NCBI RefSeq assembly: GCF_033807715.1
Contig: NC_084590.1
Location: forward strand, 5,075,593-5,139,592
DNA from: Cololabis saira
Taxonomy: Eukaryota; Chordata; Actinopteri; Beloniformes; Belonidae
Reading direction: 5' to 3'
Length of the DNA: 64,000 nt
The position numbers and the translations under genes were made by a program. Shown piece after piece: positions 1 to 11,411 of this stretch. Position 1 is the first letter of the stretch. Each line of letters opens with the position of its first letter. Below the pieces are notes generated by a model. It did no database searches and was not told the DNA's origin. It was given only the letters and a program-made list of their open reading frames with translations.

Positions 1-366
1 TTTTGATTATTATTCTTTTTCTTCAAATAACGTGCATTTAATATGCAAGTGTTACTGAACATGTGTAAAGGAAGAAAAAGATTTAGGAATGAAAGGAGTC
101 ATTGCTACTGCAGAGCTTTGGAGTAGTTTAAAATGTCCCACATGAAAGAAGAAAGTGACGGAGGAGCTTGGGAGAAACGTTATTAATGACCCGGAACTTT
201 GTACCTAAAAGCATCTCATGCGCGCTAAAATGCAGACACTACGGCCACCATCGTTGTCTAACCATAAATAAACATTATCCAAAACCTATTCACAGTGATG
301 AAATAAAAACATGAATATTTGACTAATGTTATGTCATTAATGCATTTAATGGTACTGAAAACTCAT
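1..366. other. Unique AT-rich sequence, no gene
   Basis: No coding frame, RNA gene or recognisable repeat is visible. It ends where element A starts (TGACTACGTTTACATG). Confidence 0.5.
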
Positions 367-557
367 TGACTACGTTTACATGCAGTCAAAATTGGGGTTA
401 TTGCTAATATTCCGGTTACTGAAACATTGGGAATATTCGGTTTACATGGTAATTAATCATTTGGGATATCTGGATCAAACCAGCGACGCACGGAGAACGT
501 CATGACACAATTCCTGTCATTTCTGCTTCTTCTTCCTGTATCCAAATTCAAAACAAA
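367..557 (+). mobile_element. Element A, copy 1, truncated (unclassified MITE)
   Basis: This is the first ~190 bp of a repeat present more fully at 3592-4224, 25476-25965 and 57411-58034. It starts with the terminal sequence TGACTACGTTTACATGCAGT and follows the other copies up to the stretch 'ttcaaaacaaa', where it stops 11 bp before a hAT element. The downstream part of element A is not found on the far side of the hAT element, so the loss is a true truncation and not a simple split. The superfamily is not assigned. Confidence 0.75.
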
Positions 558-735
558 GAGAGTTCAGCAGGGCTGCAACTAACGACTATTTTAATAGTCG
601 ACTAGTCACCGACTATTGAAACGATTAGTCGACTAATCGGATAATTAGTATTTTTTTCTTAAATTCAGTATGTCGCTTTAATTATGTGGCAAATGATAAT
701 AAACACGAGAAAGATGGCTACTTCAATGAAAAATA

Positions 736-1098
736 CAGGACTGTCTCAGAAAATTTTAATATTGTGATAAAGTCCTTTATTTTCTGTAATGCAAAAATGT
801 CATACATTCTGGATTCATTACAAATCAACTGAAATATTGCAAGCCTTTTATTATTTTAATATTGCCGATCATGGTTTACAGCTTAAGAAAACTCAAATAT
901 CCTATCTAAAAAAATTAGAATATTCTGGGAATCTTAAGCTGTAAGCCATGATCAGCAATATTAAAATAATAAAAGGCTTGCAATATTTCAGTTGATTTGT
1001 AATGAATCCAGAATGTATGACATTTTTGTTTTTTTAATTGCATTACAGAAAATAAAGAAATAAAGAACACAATATTCTAATTTTCTGAGACAGTCCTG
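736..1098. mobile_element. TA-flanked foldback MITE, family T, copy 1
   Basis: Ends CAGGACTGTCTCAGAAAATT and the inverse ...GAGACAGTCCTG are flanked by TA on both sides (734-735, 1099-1100), as in Tc1/mariner insertions. Nearly the whole element is one inverted repeat of about 150-160 bp arms around a ~50-bp loop. It has no coding capacity. Other copies are at 23901, 27458, 29898, 42975 and 49114. It is nested in the hAT element and therefore younger than it. Confidence 0.85.
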
Positions 1099-1182
1099 TA
1101 GATATTTTATTCAACTTTGCCGCTGTTCATACAAAAAATTAATAAAATGTCCTATTTAAAACTGGTGTATTGTTGAAACCCG

Positions 1183-1365
1183 TCACTCAGACCCGACGTG
1201 CTTTCTCTCCAAATGCTTGTGCATTACCAACGTGCTCCCGTGATAAGCAAGGTCTGCTTTGCAAACCTTGCAAGTCATCTTTTTATTTACCGTATCGAGG
1301 CTAAAAGGCTCCAAAACTTTAGAAGTTTTGTTAGCTGCAGCTGCTACAGGACGGGACGCCGTCAT
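1183..1365 (-). pseudogene. hAT transposase N-terminal BED zinc-finger exon (relic)
   Basis: A 60-codon open frame inside the hAT element at 568-1557. Residues ~30-56 contain CKVC, then 14 residues, then HKHLERKH, giving the C-x2-C...H-x4-H spacing of BED fingers in ZBED-type hAT transposases, where the domain binds DNA at the transposon ends. The frame starts with ATG at 1365 and ends at a stop after VGSE. The catalytic RNase-H-like domain and dimerisation region are absent, so it cannot encode a working transposase. It lies on the minus strand next to the element's right end, the expected place for a first coding exon. Confidence 0.75.
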
Positions 1366-1564
1366 TATTGTTTACCCGCTACCGCTCGGCAGAGACGCTA
1401 TCGCGCATGCGCGACTCTCGGGAGAGAACGTATTGAAGTGAGATGCCTCACTCCGTTGGAAAAACACGTCTGGCGACAATTGTCGACAATGGAATTCATT
1501 GTCGACAATTTTGATTATCGATTTTTGTCGACAACGTCGACGAATCGTTGCAGCCCTAGTTCAG

Positions 1565-2333
1565 TGACTTGTCCAAAGATGCTTTGACTCATGGAGGACT
1601 TGGGGATCCAAGGCCTTTCTTTTTGCAGACAGACCCGTGTACCTTCCTGAGCTCGGCCTGCCCACTCTTACACTTGATCCCCGTTAGAAAGAAAACATGG
1701 TGCTTCTTTAGTATTCACATAGCAAGATTTACAGCATAGGAGGTATTTCCGCATTCAAAGTGGGACATCCAAAATGTTTTTTTTGTTCAACAAAGACCAC
1801 CCAACATTCAAAGATTTACCAAGTGCAAGTTTTCCTAGTGCAACAGTTGTGTAAGACTATAATTCAGGAAGCTGTGTAACCCCAGCGCTCAGACACCATG
1901 TGTAACACAGGGTTCACATTTCTCCGTGTACCGGTTGGCGTTGCAACTCCTCTCCCAATTTGAACCATTACTCTCCACTTTGTAATCAACTCCAACAATT
2001 ATAACCTAGCAATACGCCTCTGATTACTGTCCAGGTGTATTTTGGACTGTTCTGGGAACACAGAAAGAAAGAAAAAAATGAAAAGGGAAAAAAAAAAAAA
2101 AAAAAAGCTGATACTGGTCCCAGAAGAACTTCAGGTTACGCACATTTACAGTAACCCTGTTGATGTGAGGGCTGCTTTTCATTTGAAGTGCTCATTCCCT
2201 CTAAATTACAGTGCTGCCTTAATGAAGTATTACCATGCAAGTCCAAAGCAGACCAGTACACAGAGGAGCAGGTACACACACGTGTGTGTGTTTTGAACAC
2301 AAAAGTGTGAGTGCAGCACGCACTTCACATGAG
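1565..2333. other. Unique sequence with a short poly-A tract
   Basis: No gene seen. Contains an A-rich run at about 2062-2106. A small frame at 2042-2296 is mostly the translated A-run and is not credible. Confidence 0.5.
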
Positions 2334-3075
2334 CAGAGCTGGTAGAGGAGCCAAAAGTAAAAGTACTGTTACTTCAGAATAATATGACTCAAGTAGAAGT
2401 AAAAAGTAGTCATCCAAATAATTACTTGAGTAAAAATAAAAAAGTACTTGGTGAAAAAACTACTCAAGTACTGAGTAACTGTTGCGTAACGTCTGATTTA
2501 TTTTTTTAACACAACCATTCAAACAGACAAAAGTACAAAATAATCATCTTCAGGCAAACAAAATCAATAAAATAAATTAAAATTAATAAAAAATAAAAAA
2601 TTGCTTAAATTAAAATAATCTTAAAGTAAATTCAAGTACTTTAATAAATAATAAAATAAATAAAATAATAACAGAATTAAAAATAAATTAAGCACAAGTA
2701 GAACAAAATTTCCAGCCTTTGTACTTTTCTTTTTTAACCAGGCAGAACTAGAACAAACATGAACTCATAGAAACTCTGTGTGTGTTTGACTCTGTGTAAA
2801 TGTGACAAAACATGCAAAAACAAACATTTTTCCCAAAGAATCACTCAGTGATGTCATGAGATTGACGCGTACGTGGATAAAAGGGATAAAAGAAAAGTAA
2901 CAGCTCAACGTAGCCTAATGTAGCGGAGTAAGAGGAACAGTTTCTTCTTCACAAATCTACTCAAGTAAAAGTAAAAAGTATAGTGATTCAAAACTAATCC
3001 TAAAAGTACAACATTTCCCAAAACTTACTCAAGTAATTGTAACGGAGTAAATGTAACTCGTTACTACCACCTCTG
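2334..3075 (-). mobile_element. hAT-like MITE, family H1 (CAGAGSTGG ends), copy 1
   Basis: Left end CAGAGCTGGTAGAGGAGCC; right end ...CGTTACTACCACCTCTG. The element is full of AAGTAACT/AGTTACTT-like words and matches 6092-6837 and 10314-11064 in the opposite orientation and 35846-36519 in the same orientation. No coding potential. The flanking 8-mers match poorly here (cacatgag against gtctgagc), so family assignment rests on the sister copies, which have good 8-bp TSDs. Confidence 0.8.
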
Positions 3076-3203
3076 GTCTGAGCGCATAACAATACCATAA
3101 CAATAACATAACAATACCATAACAATAACATAACAATTACTCAAAGAAAATAGTTGCGTGAGCGTCTTCCCAGTTGTTTCTAAATGTGGGATTCTCTCTG
3201 TCT

Positions 3204-3259
<56 letters not shown>

Positions 3260-3591
3260 GCTGCAGGCTGTGTTGGCCTCACCTACGGCCTCCCAGACCA
3301 GCTGAATGTTGCATGAGTCCTGGCTGCTTCCTCCATAATGCAGCATCAGAACATGCCAGTGGTTGGTGTACATGCAGCACCGGCACCTGCACCCACCTGG
3401 ACCTGCAGATATCCAACCATCTCCCACCAACACAGCCGGCTATTTGAGGACAAGAAGGCAAGAGCTGATGGACGTTTGTTGTCTTTTTGTCGTCTCCCTG
3501 GTGACAATTCACAGTTTCTATATTTCGGAGCGGTGGTGCCAGGCAGAAGTTCCTCTTCACCTCCACCTCCAGCTTTTGGAAAACCTTTCAG
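3076..3591. other. Unique sequence with (AC)n and short tandem repeats
   Basis: Holds a 3078-3137 stretch of repeated 'ataacaatacc', an (AC)n tract at 3208-3256, then unremarkable sequence. Open frames here are microsatellite readings. Confidence 0.6.
3208..3256. repeat. (AC)n microsatellite
   Basis: About 24 uninterrupted AC dinucleotides. Confidence 0.95.
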
Positions 3592-4224
3592 TGACTACAT
3601 TTACATGCAGTCAAAATACGGGTTATTGCTAATATTCTGGTTACTGAAACATTCAGAATATTCCGTTTACATGGTAATTAATCATTGGGGATATCTGGAT
3701 CAAACCAGCGACGCACGGAGAACGTGATGACACAATTCCCGTCATTTCTGCTTCTTCTTCCTGTATCCAAATTCAAAACAAATGCTGCTTCACGCAACTT
3801 TTCTCTCACCTTCTTGTAAATCTTCTATCCCGGTACTTTCTACCGTCTACAAATGCAGAAATGTTCATATCCTTCATTACATTTATGAAGTGATTAGTCT
3901 CCTCCTGGTCTTGTTTCTCCGTGTTTATAAGAACTTCCTGGACTCAAAAGACCAGGATTCCTTGTGAACAGAACATGTGCAGAAAACAGATTCCTGTTCC
4001 GTTTGATGGGGATATTCCGTTTGGTGTTTACATGACCCAATATTCAGGTTTTAAAAGGAGTAACCCAGGGCTCATATTCAGGTTTTTAAAAACCTGAATA
4101 TGAGCAAATTCCGGTTATTCAAAGGGGTTATTGGTGTTTTCATGGCCGTGCAAATTCGGGTTATTGCCAATATTTTTTTTTAAAAAGGTTTTAAAAGGGT
4201 TATTGATGCATGGAAACACAGTCA
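3592..4224 (+). mobile_element. Element A, copy 2, near complete
   Basis: Terminal inverted repeats: TGACTACATTTACATGCAGT on the left; the right end reads ...TGCATGGAAACACAGTCA, the inverse with a few changes. Internal sequence includes an exact 36-bp palindrome at 4070-4105 centred on TTTTTAAAAA. A 61-residue frame at 3782-3967 recurs in other copies only because the repeat does. No convincing target duplication, so the superfamily stays open. Confidence 0.8.
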
Positions 4225-4988
4225 TTGTAATCTCTGAAGTCGAGATTCAACAAAAAACAACTGGATATTGAAAATAATGGGTCAAAAATAATCTCCACAG
4301 CGACCAGGTTTGCAAGAAAACGTGGAGTTTGTTAATCAGGTGTCCCAAATGTTTTAATGTGAGCATTTAAAGCTAAACTAAATATGAGATTGTAATGTGC
4401 AAAAGGCTTAACAGTCCCTATATTTTTGATATCACATGTTATCTATTACACCATATGTAATACCTAACCCTAGGTAAGTGTTATTAAGTCATAACCCTAA
4501 GTATTGATTAACGAAAAAACTAAATTGTGTGAGATGGGGATTGATCCCAAGGTTTATACCGTCCTCCATCCCCTTCCCCTTATTTGCAAAATAATCCAGA
4601 ATGTGAAACAGGCTTTATTGCTGTGTAGCATGATGTCACAGTTAAATATTGTTCTCATGCAGCGACACATGGCTGGGAACGGTTGAGCGTCTGCCACACA
4701 TATCAGGGTACGAACAAACGCTTTTATTGTACAATTTTGGAGCCTTTTTAGGTGAAACGGCAACATCTTGTGCAGTGGACGAGCATAGCTTTTCTACATT
4801 ACGTTGTGGAAATGGCTCTTTCCGGATATTATTTTAATCAATGCAGCTGTTTACACAAGGCTGCGTGTTTCATGTGTGTGATTGCACTGCACGCTTTCAC
4901 CCCTCACTCCGACCTGGTTCTGTTATCTAGCTCTGCTAACACGCTACAGTTAGGACTCATTCATTTACATAAACATAGTCCAAAAGAC
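4225..4988. other. Unique sequence, no gene
   Basis: Mixed composition, several short frames under 100 codons with no recognisable domain. No repeat family identified. Confidence 0.5.
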
Positions 4989-5674
4989 CACAGGTGTCAA
5001 GTACCAAAGTACAAATACTTCGTTACCTTACTTAAGTAGAAATTTTTGGTTATCTATACGACTTTTTACTTTTACTCCTTACATTTTCACACAATTATCT
5101 GTACTTTTTACTCCTTACATTTTAAAAACAGCCTCGTTACTCTATTTCATTTCGGTCTTTAATAAAAACTATCCAGTTAAATTGCTCCATCCGGATAGAG
5201 TGAATTTGGTTGTGGTTGTTTCAGATGTTCTTGTCCAGTTTTGTTCTTACATCCGTTCCCTCAGATTCCTGCAACTAAACTTGGATGTACATTCCAATAA
5301 AGGTTAGGATAAATGATAACATGCCTCTGAAGTTTGACTTTTTGCACCATTACAATACTTATAGGCAACTAGTCATCATATCTCCTGCTCTCTGAAACAC
5401 ATGTTAATGCTCAATAGTACACATATATGCTTCTTTAATATATTTACATTATACTAAGATGCATTCATTTTCAATGGCTTTTGTCCTTAATGGCTTTTTT
5501 CCCCCTTACATTACTTTTACTTTTATACTTTAAGTAGTTTTGAAACCAGTACTTTTATACTTTTACTTGAGTAAAAAACTTGAGTTGATACTTCAACTTC
5601 TACAGGAGTATTTTTAAACTCTAGTATCTATACTTCTACCTGAGTAATGAATGTGAATACTGAAGACACCTCTG
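4989..5674 (+). mobile_element. hAT-like MITE, family H2
   Basis: Left end CACAGGTGTCAAGTACCAAA and right end ...GAAGACACCTCTG are an inverted pair related to family H1. Flanking 8-mers caaaagac (4981-4988) and caaaacac (5675-5682) agree at 7 of 8 positions, a hAT-type duplication. Internal sequence is rich in 'actttta' and 'agtaac' words, with no coding potential. Confidence 0.8.
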
Positions 5675-5885
5675 CAAAACACAGCCGGTTTTCCTAAAAA
5701 GCCATTGCCTCCCCCTTGCACGGTGGTAACGACCTTATCCACTTTATATCGTTAGGTTTTTCTGCTCATAGTCACAGAGTGGCTTAGTAAAGGAAGCAAC
5801 AGTTTTATCTTGGAGACAGAGTTCTATCGGACCTCCACCCTCCAACCTCCGTCCCCAAAACGCCACCAGGCCGTCGCTACGACTG

Positions 5886-6069
5886 CTATCAGCTAACATC
5901 TATCAGCTAACATCTATCAGCTAACATCTATCAGCTAACATCTATCAGCTAACATCTATCAGCTAACATCTATCAGCTAACATCTATCAGCTAACATCTA
6001 TCAGCTAACATCTATCAGCTAACATCTATCAGCTAACATCTATCAGCTAACATATATCAGCTAACATCT
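5886..6069. repeat. 14-bp minisatellite
   Basis: About 13 tandem copies of tatcagctaacatc; one unit carries a c-to-a change (…catatatcag…) near the 3' end. Near-perfect homogeneity suggests recent expansion. It lies 22 bp before the H1 element at 6092. Confidence 0.95.
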
Positions 6070-6091
6070 CCTGCTCCCAGCCAGTAACCTG

Positions 6092-6837
6092 CAGAGGTGG
6101 TAGTAATGAGTTACATTTACTCCATTACATTTACTTGAGTAAGTTTGGGGAAATGTTGTACTTTTAGGAGTAGTTTTGAATCACTATACTTTGTACTTTT
6201 ACTTGAGTAGATTTGTGAAGAAGAAACTGTTCCTCTTACTCCGCTACATTAGGCTACGTTGAGCTGTTACTTTTCTTTTATCCCTTTTATCCACGTACGC
6301 GTCAATCTCATGACATCACTGGGTGATTCTTTGGGAAAAATGTTTGTTTTTGCATGTTTTATCACATTTACACAGACTCAAACACACACAGAGTTTCTAT
6401 GAGTTCATGTTTGTTCTAGTTCTGCTGGTTAAAAAAGAAAAGTACAAAGGCTTGAAACTTTGTGCTACTTGTGCTCGATTTATTTTTTTATTCTGTTATT
6501 ACTTTATTTATTTTATTATTCATTAAAGTACTTTAATTTACTTTAAGATTATTTTAATTTAAGCTATTTTTTATTTTTTATTAATTTTAATTTATTTTAT
6601 TGATTTAATTCACCTGAAGATGATTATTTTGTACTTTTGTCTGTTTGAATGGTTGTGTTAAAAAAATAAATCAGACGTTACTCAACAGTTATTCAGTACT
6701 TGAGTAGTTTTTTTTAACTTTTACTCTAATTATGTAATTATTTGGATGACTACTTTTTACTTCTACTTGAGTCATATTACTCTTCAGTAACAGTACTTTT
6801 ATTTGAGTACAATTTCTGGCTCCTCTCCCCAGCTCTG
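6092..6837 (+). mobile_element. hAT-like MITE, family H1, copy 2
   Basis: Left end CAGAGGTGGTAGTAATGAG; right end ...CTCCCCAGCTCTG. Flanked by gtaacctg (6084-6091) and gtgacctg (6838-6845), 7 of 8 identical, which fixes both ends and supports hAT origin. Full length 746 bp, no transposase remnant. Confidence 0.88.
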
Positions 6838-6845
6838 GTGACCTG

Positions 6846-8279
6846 TGTAGTTTTTTAACTTCATAGCAAAGTGTGCTAACAGCACCGGAGCCAAGAACCC
6901 TTTAAGCAAAGTCTCTCCTGCAAAGCCGTGTGCTAAATGAAAACCATTCCCCTTCGCCTACTTGCAGAACACTACTCAGGGACAGGAGCAGTGGGGTCAG
7001 CAGCTGGTGGAGGATATGGCAAATGTTTATGAAAAAAAAAATGCTTTCTCAAGCCCACCAAAAAAACACACTTGGGGCGGGGGGAAAAAAAAAAAAAAAA
7101 ACCCTCTGCTCTGCCCCAGAACAGCCAACAGCTGGGAAGGGTTGGGAGTAGCCTGAAGGCTGGCAAGTGGCCCCCTCCCCTCTCCAGTCCAGATGGGGGA
7201 GGTTAGGCCGAGGCTAGCAGCAACCCACTCAACCCGCCCCCTCTTTCTCCCCTGCTATCCCAAACTTCCCATTCCCATTAAGGACAAGGCTGAAGATTGC
7301 GGAGGAAAGGAAAGGAGGAAGAAAAGCAAAAGAGCATGACTGCTCTGGTTTTCACCCCCAACCCGCCCTCCCTCCATCCTCCAGTCTAATCAAATAAAGC
7401 AGGAAGCTTCCGAGACGGAAGAAGAGTGTTTATTGATATTTGCGTGAGCTCTTTCACCCCCCGCCCGGTCCCTGCTGTTTATTTTTTGTTAACTACTTTT
7501 GAAAAAATTCTGATATTGTCAATGTTTTTGTCTCGTATATCATGCCCGACAGAAAGTTTGAAAACTGCACAGGGAAAGAAAAGCTTATGTTTTTTTGTTT
7601 TTTTTCAGCTTCTTGCCGTTACTGTATGCCATTATCTTAAATTGAACCAGTGGGAAATTACACACCAACTCAACATCCGTTGTAAAATGGCCAAGGCCAG
7701 TCAATTTATTGTAATAAGAGGGTGTCATATGAAATGAAATGGCCTGAAATAAGAATTGATGACCCTCTTCCATCTACACCATTGGGCAGACATAAAGGCA
7801 CAAATGCAACTCGTACTAGAGCCAAGACAATTCTTCTGAGAGGATTGTGTTACCGCAGCTTAACTTTCAGTGCTTAAAAACTGAAATTGCATCTTGACCT
7901 AAATCACAGTGTTGACTTAAAAGTGCCCTTTAAGTGGAAAACTGTTGCAACCTGGATGTAGGTCCTTATGCAGACGGTATTAGGCTGAGTGCTGGGGGGG
8001 GACCCCTCCACCCTACAGAAACATGAATTAACAGAGGAGTTTTAAATCAGAGCATCCCTTCCTCACAAGGGTTTGATGGTGACAGCCCTCTGCTTTTGAA
8101 GGCAGGACGAGACCTTGGTCTGGCTGTAAAATGATTAAACCTTTCTGCACCCAGGTGTCTGTGCATGGAGCCCAGGCCAGGCCGCTGTCACTTCCCACGA
8201 ACGTACACGCACGCCACCGAGCGCCGGGTTTTTATTAAGTACAAGTACAACACAGGGCAGATCTACTGATGTAGACATC
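6846..8279. other. Unique sequence, no gene
   Basis: Mostly balanced composition with short A-runs (7028, 7085) and a run of Gs near 7995. The segment about 7150-7450 is free of repeats and could be non-coding regulatory DNA, but this cannot be shown from one sequence. No exon or RNA gene recognised. Confidence 0.45.
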
Positions 8280-8287
8280 GTCTGGAC

Positions 8288-8868
8288 CGGGGGTCGGCAA
8301 CCCGCGGCTCTAGAGCCACATGCGGCTCTTTAGCGCCGCCCTAGTGGCTCCTGGAGCTTTTTCAGAAATGTTTGACCTTTTTTTTTTCATTTTTTCTACT
8401 TTTTTCTTTTTTTTCTTTTTTTTTTTCTTTTTTTTCCTTTTTTTTCTTCCTCTTTCATTTCCTTTTTAATCTTGACATTTCAACTTTTTTCTCGAAATTT
8501 TGACTTATTTCTTGACATTTCAACTTTTTTCTCGAGATTGTACTTCAACATTAATCTCAACATTTCAACTTTTTTCTCCACATGTTTTCTCCACAAGTGT
8601 ACTGCTGCCAACAAAATAAGTTTCCCCACTGGGGGAGAAAATAAAGGATTATCTTATCTTATCTTATTTCGACTTTTTTCTCAACATTTCAACTTTTTTC
8701 TCGACATTGTACTCCCCCCAGTTATAGCTAATATAGCTACATGCAGCATGTGTTGTCTTCATTCTAAGGCTGATACAAGACTTTTCATTTTTTGCGGCTC
8801 CAGACATATTTGTTTTTTGAGTTTTTGGTCCAATATGGCTCTAAAACATTTTGGGTTGCCGACCGCTG
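8288..8868 (+). mobile_element. hAT-like MITE, family H3 (GGTCGGCAACC ends), copy 1
   Basis: Left end CGGGGGTCGGCAACCCGCGG; right end ...GGGTTGCCGACCGCTG. Flanks gtctggac (8280-8287) and gactggac (8869-8876) agree at 7 of 8. A poly-pyrimidine run (8381-8465) is followed by tandem 'cgacatttcaacttttttct' blocks, and a stretch at 8605-8670 ends in (CTTAT)n as if a retroposon tail were embedded. Sister copy 23030-23660. Confidence 0.85.
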
Positions 8869-8944
8869 GACTGGACAGCATGTTTGATCACTGGACTCAT
8901 CTTGAAGTCCACTGGTGTGTCACATTTAGTTGTTTTGTCATGAA

Positions 8945-9777
8945 CAGAGGTGTATAGTAACGAAGTAGATGTACTTTGTTACACTACTTAAGTAGTTTTT
9001 TTGAGGATTTGTACTTTACTTGCGTTTTTCTTTTTAATCAGGACTTTTACTTCATTACATTTAAAAGTTAAGAAATATACTTTTACTTCGTGACTTTGAC
9101 ATTTGCCACCTTGTTACTCGTTACAAATTAAAATAATCAAAGAATAACATTTAGCAAGAAAGACAGTTTATTTTTGGTGTTGTATTCTATACCACATTTC
9201 ATTCACCTGAAAGTGAAATAAAAAAAAACAAGGGAAGGATCATTTTTGGTTGTGTTTCTTCTTTTCATGCGTACTATAAAATACTTGTACTTTTACTTTT
9301 GATACTTGAGTATATTTTTTCACAAGATACATTTGATACTTAAAGGTATTATCCATGATTTTGGAGAGCTAGCAAGATTTGAAAGTGGCACCTCCTCTAA
9401 GCCCCGCCCCCTCCTCCCCCTCCCGTCAGCGCTCCGTCCAAAGCCACGCCCCCACAAACTGGGGCGTGGGCAGCATGAAGGCATCTGATTGGTTCTTTCC
9501 CCCCCTGCCAAGCCTCTGGTCCTGGATTAGAGTTTTTACATGATTTAAACTGTGAGGGGGAGGAGGGGGCGGGGCTTAGAGGAGGTGCCACTTTCAAATC
9601 TTGCTAGCTCTCAAACATTGCATACTATAACTTTAAGTACATTTAATGTGAGCTACTTTAAGACTTTTACTCACGTCATTTTCTTATGGGTGACTTTAAC
9701 TTTTACCAAAGTCTTTTTCAGTTATGGTATTTCTACTTTTACTTAGTTACTTTTTTCAAGTACTTTCTACACCTCTG
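8945..9777 (+). mobile_element. hAT-like MITE, family H4
   Basis: Left end CAGAGGTGTATAGTAACGAA; right end ...TTTCTACACCTCTG. Flanked by gtcatgaa (8937-8944) and gtcctgaa (9778-9785), 7 of 8 identical. Related to H1 and H2 by ends and by repeated 'acttttact' words. It contains a younger 301-bp inverted-repeat element at 9338-9638. Confidence 0.85.
9338..9638. mobile_element. Nested inverted-repeat MITE bounded by TTAA
   Basis: Arms of about 60 bp (9365-9423 and 9554-9612), containing GAGAGCTAGCAAGATTTG and its inverse, enclose a GC-rich centre with CCCCGCCCCC blocks. TTAA occurs at both junctions (9340-9343, 9633-9636), followed by AGGTAT on the left and mirrored by ATAACT on the right. Interrupts the H4 element, so it is younger. 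Superfamily not certain. Confidence 0.7.
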
Positions 9778-9785
9778 GTCCTGAA

Positions 9786-10305
9786 GTGTGAGGAGACGGC
9801 TGCGTCTCAGCAGAGCAGTTTCCCACCAGTGTGGAGGCGGTAGTTGAACCCTGAACTGTCCTTGTGACTCTACTACACTAGAACAGTGCTAGATAAATGT
9901 GGTGCAGGTTTGGAAGACAGTATTTTAGTACCAGTATGCAGTAGTTATGTCCTTAAATGTGCAGAGAATAATTTTAAAACCAGTTTGGCTTTAAGATTTT
10001 CAATTACCGCAGTACTGAGAAGTTTCCTCAGCTTCTTTTGAGCGACTGTGAGAGGCCGCCTTGTTGTGTTCAATGGTCCTTTTGTTGGAGGTTATTGAGA
10101 GGCGACAGCTTAATTTCCCCTCAAGTCATCAGTGTGTGTGTGTGTGTGTGTGTGTGTCTGTGATAAAAGTTCAGCGATCCAAGCATACCTGCGACCTTGT
10201 AGGTTGTCTGCTGAGCTGCCTGCAGGTCCCGGCTCCCTGACCCCTGGGGTTGGGGGGCCGATACCGTCCCAGGGTGCTGCCATCTCTCCAGCAAACAGCC
10301 CCGCG
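9786..10305. other. Unique sequence with (GT)n
   Basis: No gene. A (GT)n run of ~14 units lies at 10129-10158. Confidence 0.55.
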
Positions 10306-10313
10306 CATACAGC

Positions 10314-11064
10314 CAGAGCTGGTAGTAACGAGTTACATTTACTCCGTTACATTTACTTGAGTAAGTTTTGGGAAATGTTGTACTTTTAGGAGTAGTTTTG
10401 AATCACTATACTTTTTACTTTTACTTGAGTAGATTTGTGAAGAAGAAACTGTTCCTCTTCCTCCGCTACATTAGGCTACGTTGAGCTGTTACTTTTCTTT
10501 TATTCCTTTTATCCACGTACGCGTCAATCTCATGACATCACTGGGTGATTCTTTGGGAAAAATGTTTGTTTTTGCATGTTTTGTCACATTTACACAGACT
10601 CAAACACACACAGAGTTTCTATGAGTTCATGTTTGTTCTAGTTCTGCTGGTTAAAAAAGAAAAGTACAAGGGCTTGACATTTTGTGCTACTTGTGCTTAA
10701 TTTATTTTTTTATTCTGTTATTTTATTTATTTTATTATTTATTAAAGTACTTGAATTTACTTTAAGCTTATTTTAATGTAAGCTATTTTTATTAATTTAA
10801 ATTAATTTTATTATTTTATTGATTTAATTCACCTGAAGATGATTATTTTGTACTTTTGTCTGTTTGAATGGTTGTGTTAAAAAAATAAATCAGACGTTAC
10901 TCAACAGTTACTCAGTACTTGAGTAGTTTTTTCACCAAGTACTTTTTTACTTTTACTCAAGTAATTATTTGGATGACTACTTTTTACTTCTACTTGAGTC
11001 ATATTATTCTGAAGTAACAGTACTTTTACTCGAGTACAATTTTTGGCTCCTCTACCCACCTCTG
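10314..11064 (+). mobile_element. hAT-like MITE, family H1, copy 3
   Basis: Left end CAGAGCTGGTAGTAACGAG; right end ...CTACCCACCTCTG. Flanked by catacagc (10306-10313) and cgtacagc (11065-11072), 7 of 8 identical. 751 bp, same orientation as 6092-6837. Confidence 0.88.
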
Positions 11065-11072
11065 CGTACAGC

Positions 11073-11411
11073 CAACCACCACAAATGCACTCACACTTTA
11101 GCGCCATTTTCAAATACCAGAACATTCTCTGAAGATCCTAAAAGTGAACTTAATAAAATGGATCCTAAATATGGATTTTTATTTTATTGACTGGCCCAAA
11201 GTGTATTCCTTCTTTTCAAGGGTTAGACTCCAGCCTGCCAGGACCCTAACCAGAATAAAGCGGGTTCAAGCAGTGAAAGGATGGGCGTTTGGACAGATTC
11301 ATCCATCCATCAATACCTATACCTTCTTCTTCCTATTTAGGGTCTCAGGGATCTTCTGGAGCCTGTCCCATCTCTCTTTGGGTGAAAGGCAGCGGTACAG
11401 CTTCAACTACA
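11073..11411. other. Unique sequence, no gene
   Basis: Short ordinary stretch between two transposons; the frame at 11144-11482 runs into the next element and has no domain. Confidence 0.5.

Larger units (their letters stand above)
568..1557 (-). mobile_element. Internally deleted hAT element with ZBED-type exon
   Basis: Ends are CAGGGCTGCAACTAACGA on the left and CGTTGCAGCCC on the right, an inverted pair typical of hAT elements. The 7-bp sequence agttcag directly flanks both ends (561-567 and 1558-1564), consistent with a hAT target duplication. Short TCGAC-rich palindromes lie inside both ends. The minus strand near the right end encodes a BED-like zinc finger (1183-1365). The rest of the transposase is missing, and a 363-bp foldback element (736-1098) sits inside. 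The element is non-autonomous and would have been read right to left. Confidence 0.85.

Noticed and set aside
3782..3967. Frame MLLHATFLSPSCKSS... repeated at 25662 and 57601
   Set aside because: Apparent conservation comes from element A being a repeat; stops and shifts differ outside it.
5886..6069. CRISPR-like array
   Set aside because: Units are contiguous 14-bp copies with no spacers, in a eukaryotic context.
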